From NCBI GenBank assembly GCA_000688615.1, contig JHVA01000001.1:1550001-1614000 (forward strand): a stretch of DNA of 64,000 nucleotides, in the 5' to 3' direction. This document shows, piece by piece, positions 33,314 to 44,509 of this stretch. A program made the position numbers and the translations under genes. A model generated the notes under the pieces. It did not search any database, had not been told where the DNA came from, and worked only from the letters and a program-made list of their open reading frames with translations. The stretch's first letter is position 1. The number at the start of each line of letters is the position of its first letter. Source of the DNA: Acidobacteriaceae bacterium KBS 146. Lineage in GTDB: Bacteria > Acidobacteriota > Terriglobia > Terriglobales > Acidobacteriaceae.

Positions 33314-35631
33314 GAGAGTTGAAGGGATGGGGGTGCAACCGATGGATCAGCGCCAAAGGAAGGATTCGGTTCCGGTCCCATGGTGAAGACGAGTTTTCCT
33401 CCCGCTGCGATGTCGGAATGATGAAACCAGGCTCTTTTCTGCTCTTTCCCGTTGAGCGAGAAGGACTGGATGTATTGATGCGACGGGTCTTTTCGCTCGA
33501 CGACAAGCTCCAGCTTTTTGCCACGGCCAAGATCGATGGTTGCTGTGTCGAAGAGAGGCGAGCCCAGGATGTAATTTCCGCTGACGGGATCGACGGGATA
33601 GAAGCCGAGCGAACTGAGGATGTACCAGGCCGACATCTGACCAACGTCCTCATTGCCCTGCATTCCATCCGGCTTGGCTGCATACATGGTCTCCAGCAGG
33701 CTGCGAACCCGTGCCTGGGTCTTATGCGGAGCACCCGCGTAGACGTAGAGATATGCGATGTGGTGCGAGGGCTCATTACCGTGAGCGTATTGTCCTACAA
33801 GGCCTGCGATGTCCGGCGGGGCATCTTCGGGGAGGTCGCTGGGTACAGTGAAGAGCTGATCAAGCTTTGCAAGGAAGGGCTCGCGTCCGCCGAAGAGCTC
33901 GATGAGGCCGGCAGCGTCATGCTGCACCCCGAAGGTGGTCTGCCATGCGTTGGATTCGGTGTAGTCGCGCCATTTTTTGAAGTGCCCCATGTCGATCGGC
34001 CGGAACGGTGAGGTCCAATTGCCGTCTTCAAGTTTGGGCCGCATAAAGCCAACGGACTTGTCGAAGTAGTTCCGGTAGTTGGTAGATCGCTTAACAAGCA
34101 TGGAGGCATCGTCAGCCTTACCCAGCTTGCGGGCAACATGCGCGATGGACCAGTCGTCATAGCAGTACTCAAACGTCTTCGAGACGGACTCGCCTTCTTT
34201 GTCTGCGGGAATGTAGTGAAGCTTGCGGTAGTAGCCGAGGCCGCGATAGTCATCGACCATCGCACGCTTCATCATGAGGCTGTAGGCCTTCTCGTAATCG
34301 ATGCCGGTGAAACCTTTATTGCAGGCTTCGGAGATGACGGCGGCGGAATGGTAGCCGGTCATGGTGCCGGTTTCAGTAGACATCAGGGGCCAGACCGGCA
34401 TACCGGCAGGACTCTCCTCAGCCATACGAATCAGCGCATTCATGAACAAGGGAACACGTTCCTGCTCAATGAGTGTGTAGGTCGGATGAGCAGCGCGGAA
34501 GGTGTCCCACAGAGAGAACGTAGAGAACTGATGCTGCCCCTTGGGGAGGGTATGGATTTCGTTGTCCATACCGCGATAACGACCATCTACGTCGTCGAAG
34601 AGCGTAGGTCCCAGGGACAGATGATAGAGGGCGGTATAGAAGATATGTTTGTGTGTGTCGTTGGCGGTCCCGATCTGAATCTTTGATATCTGACGACGCC
34701 AGGAATCGCGGGCCGCTGCGCGGACTTTATCGAACTCCCATCCTGGAGCTTCAGCCGCGAGATTCTTTGCTGCACCCTCGGCGTCCACGCCTGAGATGCC
34801 CGTCTTTACGAAGATCCGCTCATTGGCCTTGGTGGAGAAATAGAGGACGCACTTGAGGTTCTTCCCCTTCAGTTCCTGACCGATTGCCGGAGCAGGTACT
34901 TCTGCATCGTCAGAATAGAAGACGATGCGCTCAGGGCGCCGGGACACCTTGAGCGTGAAATAGGCGTGCCGATTCTTTCCCCAAGCTGAGGTCCGCCGTC
35001 CACCTGCCAGAGTATCGGGAGCTACCAAACGCAGCTCTGACGAGTCACAGGGACCAGCTCCGGGACCATATCCATGCTGGAGATCGAGGATCAGATACGA
35101 TTTGTCGCTTGCCGGAAACGTGTATCGGTGCAGTCCGGTCCGCTCGGTCGCGGTGAGCTCAGCGCGGACCTTGTAGTCCTTGAGCATGACTGAGTAGTAC
35201 CCCGGCTCTGTGCGCTCGTCGGCATGATCAAAACGCGACCGATAGCCCGCATCAGGATTTTCGCGATCCCCTGGTGTGAGGTGAGCTGTGCCAGTACCTG
35301 CCATCACGAGAAAATCAAGGAGGTCACCACAGCCGGTTCCGCTGAGATGCGTATGACTGAAGCCCATGATGGAACTGTCGGAAACGTGATATCCGGAGCA
35401 CCAGTCCCAACCATCGTTAAATGTATCCGGGCTAAGCTGAACCATGCCAAAGGGCATTGCTGCCCCGGGGAAGCAATGCCCATGCCCACCTGTCCCTATC
35501 CGGGGATCAACCCACTGCAAAGGGTCTTCGGTTTTTGTGCCTGTTGCGGCATAAGCCAGCCTATCGAGGGGAAGTGCACTCGCAGCGCATACGGCGGCGC
35601 TCCGCTCCAGAAATCTTCTACGACTGATCAT
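33310..35631 (-). CDS. GH92 family alpha-mannosidase, Tat-exported
   Basis: 773 residues, the usual GH92 length. The N-terminus ISRRRFLERSAAVCAASALP is a twin-arginine signal. GH92 enzymes are calcium-dependent, inverting exo-alpha-mannosidases that trim alpha-1,2, -1,3 or -1,4 mannosides of fungal or yeast mannans and N-glycans. Visible are VDPRIGTGGHGHCFPGAAMP, FSHTHLSGTGCGD, YHLSLGPTLFDDVDGRYRGM and, in the catalytic C-terminal domain, GLVGQYAHGNEPSHHIAYLY and GNEDVGQMSAWYILSSLGFY. GGAGAATG precedes the ATG. It is divergent from the GH125 gene, giving a shared promoter region. Confidence 0.95.
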   Translation of the reverse strand: MISRRRFLERSAAVCAASALPLDRLAYAATGTKTEDPLQWVDPRIGTGGHGHCFPGAAMPFGMVQLSPDTFNDGWDWCSGYHVSDSSIMGFSHTHLSGTGCGDLLDFLVMAGTGTAHLTPGDRENPDAGYRSRFDHADERTEPGYYSVMLKDYKVRAELTATERTGLHRYTFPASDKSYLILDLQHGYGPGAGPCDSSELRLVAPDTLAGGRRTSAWGKNRHAYFTLKVSRRPERIVFYSDDAEVPAPAIGQELKGKNLKCVLYFSTKANERIFVKTGISGVDAEGAAKNLAAEAPGWEFDKVRAAARDSWRRQISKIQIGTANDTHKHIFYTALYHLSLGPTLFDDVDGRYRGMDNEIHTLPKGQHQFSTFSLWDTFRAAHPTYTLIEQERVPLFMNALIRMAEESPAGMPVWPLMSTETGTMTGYHSAAVISEACNKGFTGIDYEKAYSLMMKRAMVDDYRGLGYYRKLHYIPADKEGESVSKTFEYCYDDWSIAHVARKLGKADDASMLVKRSTNYRNYFDKSVGFMRPKLEDGNWTSPFRPIDMGHFKKWRDYTESNAWQTTFGVQHDAAGLIELFGGREPFLAKLDQLFTVPSDLPEDAPPDIAGLVGQYAHGNEPSHHIAYLYVYAGAPHKTQARVRSLLETMYAAKPDGMQGNEDVGQMSAWYILSSLGFYPVDPVSGNYILGSPLFDTATIDLGRGKKLELVVERKDPSHQYIQSFSLNGKEQKRAWFHHSDIAAGGKLVFTMGPEPNPSFGADPSVAPPSLQLS

Positions 35632-35774
35632 TCATTCTCCGATGGCAGAGATTTTCAAAAAAAGAGCCGATCCGATAAGCGCGACGGCTCTCTATGACGA
35701 CGGACACCGACTCCATTCTTACGTAAGCGATGACGCACCGGCAACTGTGGGAGAATGACATCGAGTCAAATCGA

Positions 35775-37262
35775 ATGAAATTATCAGGTTCTCTTTCCAG
35801 CAGACGCAGTTTTCTCCGTTCCGCCGCAGCCACCTCGCTTTTTCCCGCCATCGCATATGCCCAGCAGTCTCAAGAAGTTGAAGCACAGTCTTCGGTAGAG
35901 GTCCCTGCGGTCAAAGCCCCGTGGGACATGTCAAAGGGCCGTCCTGCTCCTTCAGAACGGAAGTTCCGCAGTGATGCCGTAGAAACATTTCTGAAGGAAC
36001 GCAGCAGCCGAATTGCAGACCCGGTGCTAGCCTCACTCTTTGTTTCCTGCTTTCCGAACACACTGGATACGACGGTTGAACCGGGAACGTTTGAAGGCAA
36101 GCCAGATACGGCTGTAATCACAGGAGACATCCTCGCCATGTGGCTGCGGGACTCCTCTGCACAGGTTTGGCCTTATCTCCCGCTTGCGAAGCAGGATCGC
36201 CGGCTGCGCGATCTGCTTGACGGGGTGATCCGTCGTCAGGCGCGATGTATCCTTATCGATCCGTATGCCAATGCCTTTATGGCCGATCTCAATGCTCTGC
36301 CTTTACCGTGGAGCCTCAAGGACAAGACTGAGCTTCGTCGTGGTGTGGGTGAGAGAAAATGGGAGGTTGATTCCCTCTGTTATCCCATTCGACTGGCTCA
36401 CGGTTACTGGCAACAGACCGGGGACACCGGCCCTTTCGATCAACGATGGCGCGATGCCATGAAGCTTATTGTGGACACCTTTCGCGTTCAGCAACGGAAA
36501 CATGGGCTCGGGCCGTATCGTTTTCAACGGGACTCCAACGCTTCGACGGAGACGCTTCCGGCGGCCGGCGCGGGAAATCCCGTGCGCGCTATTGGACTGA
36601 TCGCATCCGGCTTTCGACCATCCGACGATGCATGCATCTTCCCGTTTCTGGTGCCGTCCAATCTGTTTGCTGTCACGTCGTTGCGTCAGCTCTCGGAGAT
36701 GGCCCATGCGATTTTGCATGACGACGCACTGGCAAACGAAGCTTCCTCTCTTGCCGACGAAGTCGCGCGCGCGCTGCGTGAACACGCAGTTGTAACGACA
36801 CCACAAGGAACGATCTGGGCCTATGAAGTCGATGGCTATGGTAGCCAGCTTGTGATGGATGACGCAAATGTCCCCAGCCTGCTGGGACTTCCCTACCTGA
36901 ACAGTTCGCCCGACGCCGCGCTCTATGCACGGACACGGGCTTTCTGCTGGAGCGAGCGCAATCCGTGGTTCTTTCGAGGCAACGCTGGAGAAGGCATTGG
37001 AGGGCCGCACGTGGGACGCGACATGATCTGGCCAATGTCACAGATGATCTATGCGCTGACCAGCACGCGCGAAGATGAGATTCGTCGCGCTGTCGGGATG
37101 CTCAAGAATTCCGCGGCAGGATTCGGGTTTATGCACGAGAGCTATTTCAAAGACGACCCGAAACGCTACACAAGAGCCTGGTTCGCCTGGGCGAATACCC
37201 TGTTCGGCGAGTTGATTAGCACACTGGCAGGCACACGGCCTGAGGTGCTGCGGCTTGATTAG
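35775..37262 (+). CDS. GH125 exo-alpha-1,6-mannosidase, Tat-exported
   Basis: 495 residues from ATG 35775, chosen because it opens with a twin-arginine signal ([19 protein letters not shown]); ATG 35730 in frame adds 15 residues. GH125 enzymes are metal-independent inverting exo-alpha-1,6-mannosidases. Family strings are [51 protein letters not shown]-type [20 protein letters not shown] and [16 protein letters not shown]. Paired with GH92 it covers the alpha-1,2/1,3 and alpha-1,6 bonds of yeast-type mannan. Confidence 0.93.
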   Translation: MKLSGSLSSRRSFLRSAAATSLFPAIAYAQQSQEVEAQSSVEVPAVKAPWDMSKGRPAPSERKFRSDAVETFLKERSSRIADPVLASLFVSCFPNTLDTTVEPGTFEGKPDTAVITGDILAMWLRDSSAQVWPYLPLAKQDRRLRDLLDGVIRRQARCILIDPYANAFMADLNALPLPWSLKDKTELRRGVGERKWEVDSLCYPIRLAHGYWQQTGDTGPFDQRWRDAMKLIVDTFRVQQRKHGLGPYRFQRDSNASTETLPAAGAGNPVRAIGLIASGFRPSDDACIFPFLVPSNLFAVTSLRQLSEMAHAILHDDALANEASSLADEVARALREHAVVTTPQGTIWAYEVDGYGSQLVMDDANVPSLLGLPYLNSSPDAALYARTRAFCWSERNPWFFRGNAGEGIGGPHVGRDMIWPMSQMIYALTSTREDEIRRAVGMLKNSAAGFGFMHESYFKDDPKRYTRAWFAWANTLFGELISTLAGTRPEVLRLD

Positions 37263-38170
37263 CCGTGACGTGCCCGCCAAAGTGCGCCGAGAATGGGATC
37301 GACCATCCCAGGAACAACCTTAAGGTCTGGGAGATCGCGACGCAGAATCTCAACGATCTCGTCCCGGATGGAGGTTACATGCTCGAGGATGCTACCGGTG
37401 AAGGCCAGATCCGGCACCCAGTCCGTCTCTGGATTCTCACGACGCAGCCTGTCGATAATAATTCGAGCCAGATGGGCCAATTCCTCGGCCTCACGATGAA
37501 GCACCCCACGCGCGACGTCGTCTCCAGCTTCGGCACATGCAACGACGATGGGAGCAAGCCGGGTGAAGTCAGGAGCAGGGATCTGATTGGCATAGGCAAC
37601 AAGATCGTTGAACTCATTCAGCTTCCAGAGCTTCAGGATAGCCGGCAAAAGCATGGTCTTGCGCTCTTCGTCCACAGCCAGTGCCGTATCCCGGAGAGCC
37701 TGTTGTCCGATCCTTGACCCGGAGCCTTGATCGGAGAGTGCCGGTCCCCACCCTCCCGCAGTGGTGAGCTTTCCCGTAGGGGTCCGTCCAGCGACGTTGG
37801 AACCTGTACCGGCCATCACCAGAACGCCCGGACCGCCAAAAAACGCTCCGTCCAAGGCAATTTCGACGTCGCCGACCAGGATGAGCGATCCGCCGACCCG
37901 CTCGGAAAAGATCTTCCGTATCCAATCTGTGACCAGCGCTACGGTGACGCCCGCCGCGCCGACACAACTGCGCGTTACCTCTCGAACTGAGAGGCCGGAC
38001 TTCGCTTCAAGTTCGAGAATAGCCTTGGTGAAGTTCTCTTCCGCTGTGTGAGCGTCCGTTCGCATCCGCTTGATGGTGCCGCCGCGCACGCGCGCAAGCT
38101 CATGTGCATCATCGGCCAAGACATATTCGGTTTTAGTCCCGCCCAGGTCCACTCCAAGGTAAAGCGCCAA
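37259..38170 (-). CDS. BadF/BadG-type ATPase, probable N-acetylglucosamine kinase
   Basis: 303 residues from TTG 38170 with GAGG eight bases upstream. The ASKHA fold shows the phosphate-1 loop [26 protein letters not shown] and the phosphate-2/adenosine region [39 protein letters not shown]. Relatives phosphorylate GlcNAc or other amino sugars; others belong to 2-hydroxyacyl-CoA dehydratase activators, but the N-terminal and GWG motifs fit the kinase branch. It converges on GH125 with a 4-nt overlap of the ends. Glycan-derived sugar salvage is the likely job. Confidence 0.82.
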   Translation of the reverse strand: MALYLGVDLGGTKTEYVLADDAHELARVRGGTIKRMRTDAHTAEENFTKAILELEAKSGLSVREVTRSCVGAAGVTVALVTDWIRKIFSERVGGSLILVGDVEIALDGAFFGGPGVLVMAGTGSNVAGRTPTGKLTTAGGWGPALSDQGSGSRIGQQALRDTALAVDEERKTMLLPAILKLWKLNEFNDLVAYANQIPAPDFTRLAPIVVACAEAGDDVARGVLHREAEELAHLARIIIDRLRRENPETDWVPDLAFTGSILEHVTSIRDEIVEILRRDLPDLKVVPGMVDPILGALWRARHG

Positions 38171-38329
38171 CGGTTCGTCCTCTGCTATCTTTTTTGCCCC
38201 AGAGTTCTTGTTCCGGCGGGGACGCTCTATCGTAAATGAGAAGAATAAAAAGCGGAATCTCCCGTAGGGCCCTGCTGTTCGAGTAGGAAACCACTACTAT
38301 GGAGGGACCCTCTTTCACCTGGGCAGAGA

Positions 38330-39219
38330 ATGGATCGTCGGATTTTTCTTCAGGGGTCACTGAATTCCGCACTTCTGAGTTATAGTCTCCCGTTTGCCCA
38401 GAAGACGACCATGATCGATTCGCACGTGCACGTCTGGAAACGCGACCGCCACTTTCCATTTGCAAAAGAAGCGAAGGCTCCAGACTTTGATATCGCAGCG
38501 GAAGATCTTCTGCGATTGATGAAGGAAAACGGAGTTGCCCGCACCGTCCTGATTCAGGTCATTCATTACCGCTGGGACAATCGTTACCTTCTGGACGTAC
38601 TCCACCGCTATCCGGGGAAATTTCACGGGGTATGCCGAGTCGATCCCGAGGATCCTGCGGCACCCGATCATCTGAGCATGCTGACAGCAAGTGGATGCCA
38701 CGGTGTTCGACTGAGCCCTGATGCGACGCCCAAGAGCGACTGGATTCGTGGCGCCTTGATGGCGCCTCTGTGGCAAAGATGCGCGCAGCTTAAGGTTCCC
38801 ATGACATTGCTGTTGCCTGCGTCGCGGCTGCCCGACTCTGCTGTCTGGATTGAGAAGAACCCGGATCTGGATGTGGTGATCGATCATATGGCGGATGTTT
38901 CTGCGGGCGATGCTAAGCAGCTACAACTTCTTCTGGCGATGGCGCGGTATCCCCGGGTTTACCTCAAGATCTCTCAATATGGTCTCTTTCCCATCAATCG
39001 TTTCCCTACTCGGACGTTGCGGAACAGATTCAGCGATTACGGGACAGTTTCGGAGCGCACCGCTTGATGTGGGGGACAGATTGGCCCATTTTGCGGGAAC
39101 GGCTTTCGTATAGCCAGAGAGTGTCTCTCTACCGTGACCATTTAGGATTTTTATCGGATTCGGAACGCAACGACATTCTGTATCGAACCGTGCAACGAGT
39201 ATGGCCGTTCGGGATGTGA
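38330..39219 (+). pseudogene. Amidohydrolase (sugar lactonase-like) interrupted by a -1 frameshift
   Basis: Frame one runs from ATG 38330 to TGA 39065-39067: MDRRIFLQG, then TMIDSHVHVWKRD (metal HxH), VARTVLIQVIHYRWDN, FHGVCRVDPEDP, VIDHMADVSAGDAKQL and LKISQYGLFPINRFP. From 39006 the -1 frame continues the family pattern to TGA 39217: YSDVAEQIQRLRDSFGAHRL, MWGTDWPILRERLSYSQ, SERNDILYRTVQRVWPFGM. MWGTDWP is the conserved C-terminal metal motif, so the intact protein was ~296 residues. The family includes L-fuconolactonase and galactarolactone isomerase, fitting the garD neighbour. The junction T TTC CCT (38999 region to 39006) is a canonical -1 slippery heptamer. A one-base deletion, a sequencing error or programmed frameshifting all fit. 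Confidence 0.85.
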
Positions 39220-39246
39220 AGCATATTAATTAGAGGCAAACTGCAG

Positions 39247-40791
39247 ATGCAAAACATTCAGCCCCGCTCCATCCAGGTCCATCCCTCCGATAATGTTGCC
39301 ATTGTCGTCAACGAAGGGGGCTTGCCTGCCGGCACTGTATTCGAATCAGGTCTCGTTCTGAAGGAGGGGGTGCCGGAGGCGCATAAAGTTGCGCTGACAG
39401 CCATCCCCAAGGGCGCGGCAGTGATTCGATATGGCGTTGTCATTGGCCGTGCCGTTCGAGAGATTCCTGCCGGAAGCTGGGTCCATGAGGGTATCCTTAC
39501 GCTTCCCCAAGCTCCCGCACTGGATCAGCTTCCTTCTCCACGGGAGGATCAGCAATTTCTGCCGCCTCTCGAGGGCTTCACCTTTGAAGGCTACGTCAAC
39601 GACGATGGCACGGTGGGAACAAAAAATATTCTCGGCATCAGCACTACGGTCCAGTGCGTCTCCGCAACCGTGGAATATGCGGTGAAGAAGATCAAGGCAG
39701 AGTTACTGCCTTACTATTCCAATGTCGACGACGTCATCGCGATTACCCATCCTTATGGATGTGGAATCGCCATCGACGCTCCAGGTGCCGAGATTCCGAT
39801 CCGCACGCTTCGCAATCTCAGCCTCAATCCCAATCTCGGCGGTGCTCCCATGGTGGTGAGCCTGGGTTGCGAAAAGCTGCAGCCATCCCGAATGTTGCCA
39901 AGCGACACGCTGCCCGTCCTGACGACACAGTCGTATGTCGTTCGACTTCAGGATGAGGAACATCGTGGCTTTGGAGATATGGTGCAGGCCATCATGAGTA
40001 TGGCCGAAGAGCGCTTGCGAAAGCTCAACCAGAGGCGACGTGTAACCCGTCCAGCATCCGATCTGATTGTTGGATTGCAGTGTGGTGGAAGCGATGCGTT
40101 CTCTGGAGTGACAGCCAATCCTGCAGTAGGGTACGCCGCCGACCTGCTTGTGCGGGCGGGAGCTACGGTCATGTTTTCAGAAGTGACGGAGGTTCGCGAC
40201 GCAGTGGATCTGCTTACTTCGCGTGCCGCCTCCAAGGAAATTGCAGACGGGCTGGCACGCGAGATGGAGTGGTACGACAGATACCTGCAACAGGGGGCGG
40301 TCGATCGCAGCGCGAATCCGAGCCCCGGAAACAAAAGCGGGGGCCTTACCAACATCGTTGAAAAAGCGCTCGGGTCCATTGTGAAATCCGGAACGAGCCC
40401 TATCCGTGGTGTCTTTGGACCGGGCGAACGTGTTACGACCAAGGGCTTGGTGTTCGCAGCAACTCCCGCCAGCGATTTTGTCTGCGGGACGCTGCAACTC
40501 GCAGCGTCCATGAATATGCATGTCTTTACGACGGGCCGAGGGACTCCCTACGGCCTCGCAATGGTGCCGGTCATCAAAGTGGCTTCGCGGACCGCTCTGG
40601 CGGAGCGCTGGTTCGATCTCATCGATGTCGATGCTGGTACCATCGCCACCGGAAAAGCCACGATTCAAGAGGTAGGGGAGGAGATCTTTCGGCTGATTCT
40701 GGATGTGGCGAGCGGGAGAAAGCAGACCTGCGCCGATCGATGGGGACTTCACAACGAGTTTGCGCTGTTCAATCCTGCACCGATCACGTAA
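39247..40791 (+). CDS. garD: Galactarate dehydratase
   Basis: 514 residues. It dehydrates galactarate (mucate) to 5-dehydro-4-deoxyglucarate, metal-dependent (calcium or iron in relatives). The small SAF-like N-terminal domain has [37 protein letters not shown] and VPEAHKVAL. The large UxaA domain starts at [20 protein letters not shown] and includes [58 protein letters not shown] and [18 protein letters not shown]. These strings match E. coli GarD closely from memory, better than altronate dehydratase UxaA. GAGG precedes the ATG. It is convergent with gudD, and the broken lactonase gene lies just upstream. Confidence 0.92.
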   Translation: MQNIQPRSIQVHPSDNVAIVVNEGGLPAGTVFESGLVLKEGVPEAHKVALTAIPKGAAVIRYGVVIGRAVREIPAGSWVHEGILTLPQAPALDQLPSPREDQQFLPPLEGFTFEGYVNDDGTVGTKNILGISTTVQCVSATVEYAVKKIKAELLPYYSNVDDVIAITHPYGCGIAIDAPGAEIPIRTLRNLSLNPNLGGAPMVVSLGCEKLQPSRMLPSDTLPVLTTQSYVVRLQDEEHRGFGDMVQAIMSMAEERLRKLNQRRRVTRPASDLIVGLQCGGSDAFSGVTANPAVGYAADLLVRAGATVMFSEVTEVRDAVDLLTSRAASKEIADGLAREMEWYDRYLQQGAVDRSANPSPGNKSGGLTNIVEKALGSIVKSGTSPIRGVFGPGERVTTKGLVFAATPASDFVCGTLQLAASMNMHVFTTGRGTPYGLAMVPVIKVASRTALAERWFDLIDVDAGTIATGKATIQEVGEEIFRLILDVASGRKQTCADRWGLHNEFALFNPAPIT

Positions 40792-40800
40792 ACAATGCTG

Positions 40801-42141
40801 CTAGCAAAGACAAGGTCGTTTCGGGTCGAACTTCCAATTGGGCCTGAGAAACTGCATTGCCGTAGCATCGTCTCTGGCTCCGAGCCCAACGTCGCAATAC
40901 AGACGATGCGCCGCTTCGACCTGCTCCATGTCGAGCTCGATCCCGAGACCGGGTCGTTCTGGGACGGTCAGTGTCCCTCCTTCGATTTTGAAAGGAGCGA
41001 TGGTCAGGCGTTGTCCGTCCTGCCATATCCAGTGGGTGTCAATCGCCGTCATCCTTCCGGGTGCAGCGGCGGCGACGTGCGTGAACATAGCAAGAGATAC
41101 GTCGAAGTGATTGTTGGAGTGAGAGCCCCAAGTAAGACCCCATTCGCGGCAGAACTGCGCTACCTGAACCGAACCCTGCATCGTCCAGAAGTGCGGGTCG
41201 GCGAGCGGGATATCGACGGCATGCAGCTCTGCTGCATAGCGAAGCTGCCGCCAATCCGTCGCGATCATGTTGGTCGCCGTGGGCAAACCGGTCTCGCGTC
41301 GGAATTCAGCCATGACCTCGCGGCCGGAGTACGTCCGCTCCGCCCCACACGGATCTTCCGCATAGGCGAGGACGTCGCGTTTTCCCGTGCAGAGTCGCAC
41401 CGCCTCGTCCAAAGACCATGCTCCGTTAGGATCGAGAGTGATGCGAGCCTCAGGGAAACGTTCTGCAAGTGCCGTAACCGTTTCCATCTCCTGATCGCCA
41501 GACAATACCCCGCCCTTCAGCTTGAAGTCACGAAAACCGTATCGTGATTCGGCGGCTTCGGCCAGTTGAAGGATGGCTTCCGTCGTCAGTGCCTCTTCAT
41601 GCCGCAACCGTAGCCACGCATCCTGGTTGTCCGCGTCACTTGCATAAGGCAGGTCTGTCTTTTTTTGATCACCGATGTAGAAGAGGTAACCAAGAACATC
41701 GACCCTGCTTCTTTGTTGACCTTCTCCCAACAACTCTGCGACGGGCACCCCGAGAAACTGGCCGAGCAAATCGAGAAGAGCAGACTCCAATGCGGTAACG
41801 GCGTGAATGGTCGTCCTTAGGTCGAAGGTCTGCAGTCCCCGTCCTTCCGTGTCGCGGTCTGCAAATCTTGCCTGTACGGTTTTCAGAATCTGCTTGTACA
41901 GAGCAAGCTTTTTCCCTTCCACAAGTGCCCGGCTTTCTTCGAGCACGCCGCGAATCTTCTCCCCACCTGGCACCTCTCCTACGCCAACTGCACCCGTGTC
42001 GTCGGTCAGGATAACCAGATTTCTCGTGAAGTAGGGCCCATGTGCTCCGCTGAGGTTGAGAAGCATCGAATCTCGCCCCGCGACAGGAATCACGCGCATG
42101 GACTTGATACGAGAAGATTCCTTTTCAGTGAGACTGGTCAT
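40801..42141 (-). CDS. gudD: Glucarate dehydratase
   Basis: 446 residues of the enolase superfamily. It dehydrates D-glucarate or L-idarate to 5-dehydro-4-deoxyglucarate. Visible are [52 protein letters not shown] and [18 protein letters not shown]. Catalytic residues are the Lys pair in DFKLKGGVL, metal ligands in [21 protein letters not shown] and TNMIATDW, and the His in [12 protein letters not shown]. It overlaps the transporter gene by 4 nt at the end of the kdgT-kdgD-permease-gudD operon. Confidence 0.95.
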   Translation of the reverse strand: MTSLTEKESSRIKSMRVIPVAGRDSMLLNLSGAHGPYFTRNLVILTDDTGAVGVGEVPGGEKIRGVLEESRALVEGKKLALYKQILKTVQARFADRDTEGRGLQTFDLRTTIHAVTALESALLDLLGQFLGVPVAELLGEGQQRSRVDVLGYLFYIGDQKKTDLPYASDADNQDAWLRLRHEEALTTEAILQLAEAAESRYGFRDFKLKGGVLSGDQEMETVTALAERFPEARITLDPNGAWSLDEAVRLCTGKRDVLAYAEDPCGAERTYSGREVMAEFRRETGLPTATNMIATDWRQLRYAAELHAVDIPLADPHFWTMQGSVQVAQFCREWGLTWGSHSNNHFDVSLAMFTHVAAAAPGRMTAIDTHWIWQDGQRLTIAPFKIEGGTLTVPERPGLGIELDMEQVEAAHRLYCDVGLGARDDATAMQFLRPNWKFDPKRPCLC

Positions 42142-43499
42142 GCCTTTCCATCCGCTGCTTCGGGGAGTTTGAGATCAACGCGCTTGATCTCGCCCACGAT
42201 GGGAAGATACGCAACGATAGCCATGAGCGCTGTGGCAACGACGAAGATCAGCGCATCATGGAACGATCCCGTGCGCTTGACGATATAGCCGATGATGATT
42301 GGCGTGGTAATGCCGGCAAGATTCCCAATGAGGTTGAACAGTCCACCGTTGAGGCCAATCAGTGGCTTTGGAGATGTATCTGCAATTACGGTCCACCCCA
42401 ACGCGCCAAAGCCTTTGCCGAAAAACGCCAGAGACATCAAGATCATGACGACCAGCTGCGTGTCGGCATAGTTGCAGCCAATCATCGTGACGGAAAGCAA
42501 CATCCCAGCTACGATCGGAGTTTTGCGAGCGAACGATAAGGAATATCCGGCCCTTAGCAGCCTGTCAGAGACGACGCCACCGAGAATTCCTCCAGCGAAT
42601 CCACAGAGAGCGGGCAAAGCGGCCATTACACCGACTTTGGTGATGGACATATGGCGGGCCTGAGCGAGATATACAGGAAACCACGTAAGAAAAAACCAGG
42701 TCAGCGTCGTAATGCAGTACTGACCGATGTAGATGCCGACGAGCATGCGGCTGCTCAGCAGCATCTTTACTGCGGCCCAGGTCAATCGGGGAACTTTCTG
42801 CGTCGACCCCGATCCCGGATCGATATTCACCAGCCCGCCGCCGCGTTCGATGTAGTCAATCTCTTGTTGGTTGATACGCGGATGTGCCTTGACACCGTAG
42901 ACGGCCCTATACCAGACAAAGCTCAGAAGAAGGCCCGCGGTTCCTACGAACCAGAAGCACTGCTTCCAGCCCCAGGCGTTTGTGATCCATCCTAGAATGG
43001 GAGCGAAAAGGACGAGGGAAAAGTACTGCGAGGCATTGAAGATGGCTGAAGCTGTTCCTCGCTCTGCAGTCGGAAACCAGCTGGCTACAATCCTGCCATT
43101 TCCCGGAAACACAGGAGACTGAACCAAGCCCGAGATCAAGCGAATTCCGAAGATCGCAATGAAAGCGGCCGTGGCTGGCAGATATCCGGCGAACCCGGCA
43201 AAGAGCGCGCAGATCGACCAGCCAATAATGCTGATGCCATAGATTCGTTTTGACCCGAAGCGATCCAGCAACCCTCCGGCGGGCAACTGTCCTGCAACGT
43301 AGGCCCAGCTAAAGCCCGAAAAGAGGTACCCGAGCCGCACGGGATCCATGTGAAGATCTTTCGAGAAGCTGATTCCAGCGATCGAAAGCATCACACGATC
43401 GCCATAGCTGAAGCAGCTGGCGACAAAGAGCATCAGCACGATCAGATATCGGACGTGAGTCGGCTTTCTTTCCGATACTGTCGTCGCCGTTATCATCAA
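42138..43499 (-). CDS. MFS transporter, probable glucarate/galactarate permease (GudP/GarP-like)
   Basis: 453 residues with twelve hydrophobic segments. Anion:cation symporter (ACS) hallmarks are [15 protein letters not shown] on helix 1, [27 protein letters not shown] after helix 2 in outline ([12 protein letters not shown]), and [20 protein letters not shown] on helix 4. Coupling to kdgD and gudD by 4-nt overlaps supports hexarate uptake. The substrate is inferred from the neighbours; related members carry galactonate or hexuronates. Confidence 0.88.
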   Translation of the reverse strand: MMITATTVSERKPTHVRYLIVLMLFVASCFSYGDRVMLSIAGISFSKDLHMDPVRLGYLFSGFSWAYVAGQLPAGGLLDRFGSKRIYGISIIGWSICALFAGFAGYLPATAAFIAIFGIRLISGLVQSPVFPGNGRIVASWFPTAERGTASAIFNASQYFSLVLFAPILGWITNAWGWKQCFWFVGTAGLLLSFVWYRAVYGVKAHPRINQQEIDYIERGGGLVNIDPGSGSTQKVPRLTWAAVKMLLSSRMLVGIYIGQYCITTLTWFFLTWFPVYLAQARHMSITKVGVMAALPALCGFAGGILGGVVSDRLLRAGYSLSFARKTPIVAGMLLSVTMIGCNYADTQLVVMILMSLAFFGKGFGALGWTVIADTSPKPLIGLNGGLFNLIGNLAGITTPIIIGYIVKRTGSFHDALIFVVATALMAIVAYLPIVGEIKRVDLKLPEAADGKA

Positions 43500-44443
43500 T
43501 TGCGGTTACCGATGAGTTTTGTCAGCTCTTCGATCTCTGCGGCAGTGAGGTCTACAAGAGGAGGCCGAACTGGTCCCGCAGGCCGTCCGATTGCATTCAG
43601 ACCCGCCTTAACGATTGAAACAGCGTAGCCCTTGCGCCGGTTCCGAATTGCGATGTAAGGCAAGACAAAATCCCGGAGCCCTGCATATACCTTCTCCCGA
43701 TCCCGAGCCCGAACCGCAGTATAAAACTCCTGCGCGAACGCGGGAAGGAAGTTGAAGATTGCCGAAGAGTAGGTCGTGACGCCCATCTCCAGATAAGGTA
43801 GCGCAAAGGTCTCCGCGGTGGGCAGACCACCGACATAGGTCAGCCGATCACCTAACCGCGCATAGATGCGCGTCATGAGTTCGATGTCACCGTAGCCATC
43901 TTTAAAGCCGATTAGATTCTGGCAGCGCTCACACAGTTTCGCAACGGTCACATCGTCCATGATCGCGTTATCACGGTTGTAGATAATAACGCCGAGATTC
44001 GTAGAAGCGCAGACTGCTTCGACATGGGCTGCGAGGCCTGCCTGCTCCGAGTTCACCAGATAGGGAGGAAGAAGCAGGATTCCATCGGCTCCAGCATCCT
44101 CTGCAGCCCTGGCAAACTCCTTCGCTATCGTTGTTCCGTATCCACATCCGGCGAGCACAGGAGTCCGCCCCTTCGTCTCCTGAACTGCAGCCTGGACGAT
44201 CGTTGAAAACTCGCCCAATGCGAGCGAAAAGAACTCTCCTGTACCCCCCGCCGCGAACAAGCCTGCAGGTTTATATTCCAGCAGCCACGAGATGTGCTTT
44301 CGATAGGAGTTTTCGTCAAAGACAAGATCTTGATTGAAATGCGTAACTGGAAAAGAGAGAAGGCCCTCGCCGATCTTTTTCGCCAGCTCAGACGGAGTCA
44401 TCTTTGGCATCTTGCACCCTGCATCCGAAATTTGTTTACTCAC
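43496..44443 (-). CDS. kdgD: 5-dehydro-4-deoxyglucarate dehydratase
   Basis: 315 residues from GTG 44443 (GAGG five bases upstream; ATG 44410 is the alternative). A DapA-family TIM barrel, it decarboxylates and dehydrates 5-dehydro-4-deoxyglucarate to 2-oxoglutarate semialdehyde. Motifs are [44 protein letters not shown], the proton-shuttle Tyr in [11 protein letters not shown] and the Schiff-base Lys in [14 protein letters not shown]. The FPVTHF opening and GTGEFFSL are specific to KdgD rather than to DapA or NanA. It takes the shared product of GarD and GudD. Confidence 0.94.
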   Translation of the reverse strand: MSKQISDAGCKMPKMTPSELAKKIGEGLLSFPVTHFNQDLVFDENSYRKHISWLLEYKPAGLFAAGGTGEFFSLALGEFSTIVQAAVQETKGRTPVLAGCGYGTTIAKEFARAAEDAGADGILLLPPYLVNSEQAGLAAHVEAVCASTNLGVIIYNRDNAIMDDVTVAKLCERCQNLIGFKDGYGDIELMTRIYARLGDRLTYVGGLPTAETFALPYLEMGVTTYSSAIFNFLPAFAQEFYTAVRARDREKVYAGLRDFVLPYIAIRNRRKGYAVSIVKAGLNAIGRPAGPVRPPLVDLTAAEIEELTKLIGNRN

Positions 44444-44509
44444 TATACCTCAGGGAGACGAGCACTCGCCTTTGCTTCACCATGCATATAATCGACCGGC
44501 CAATCCGCC

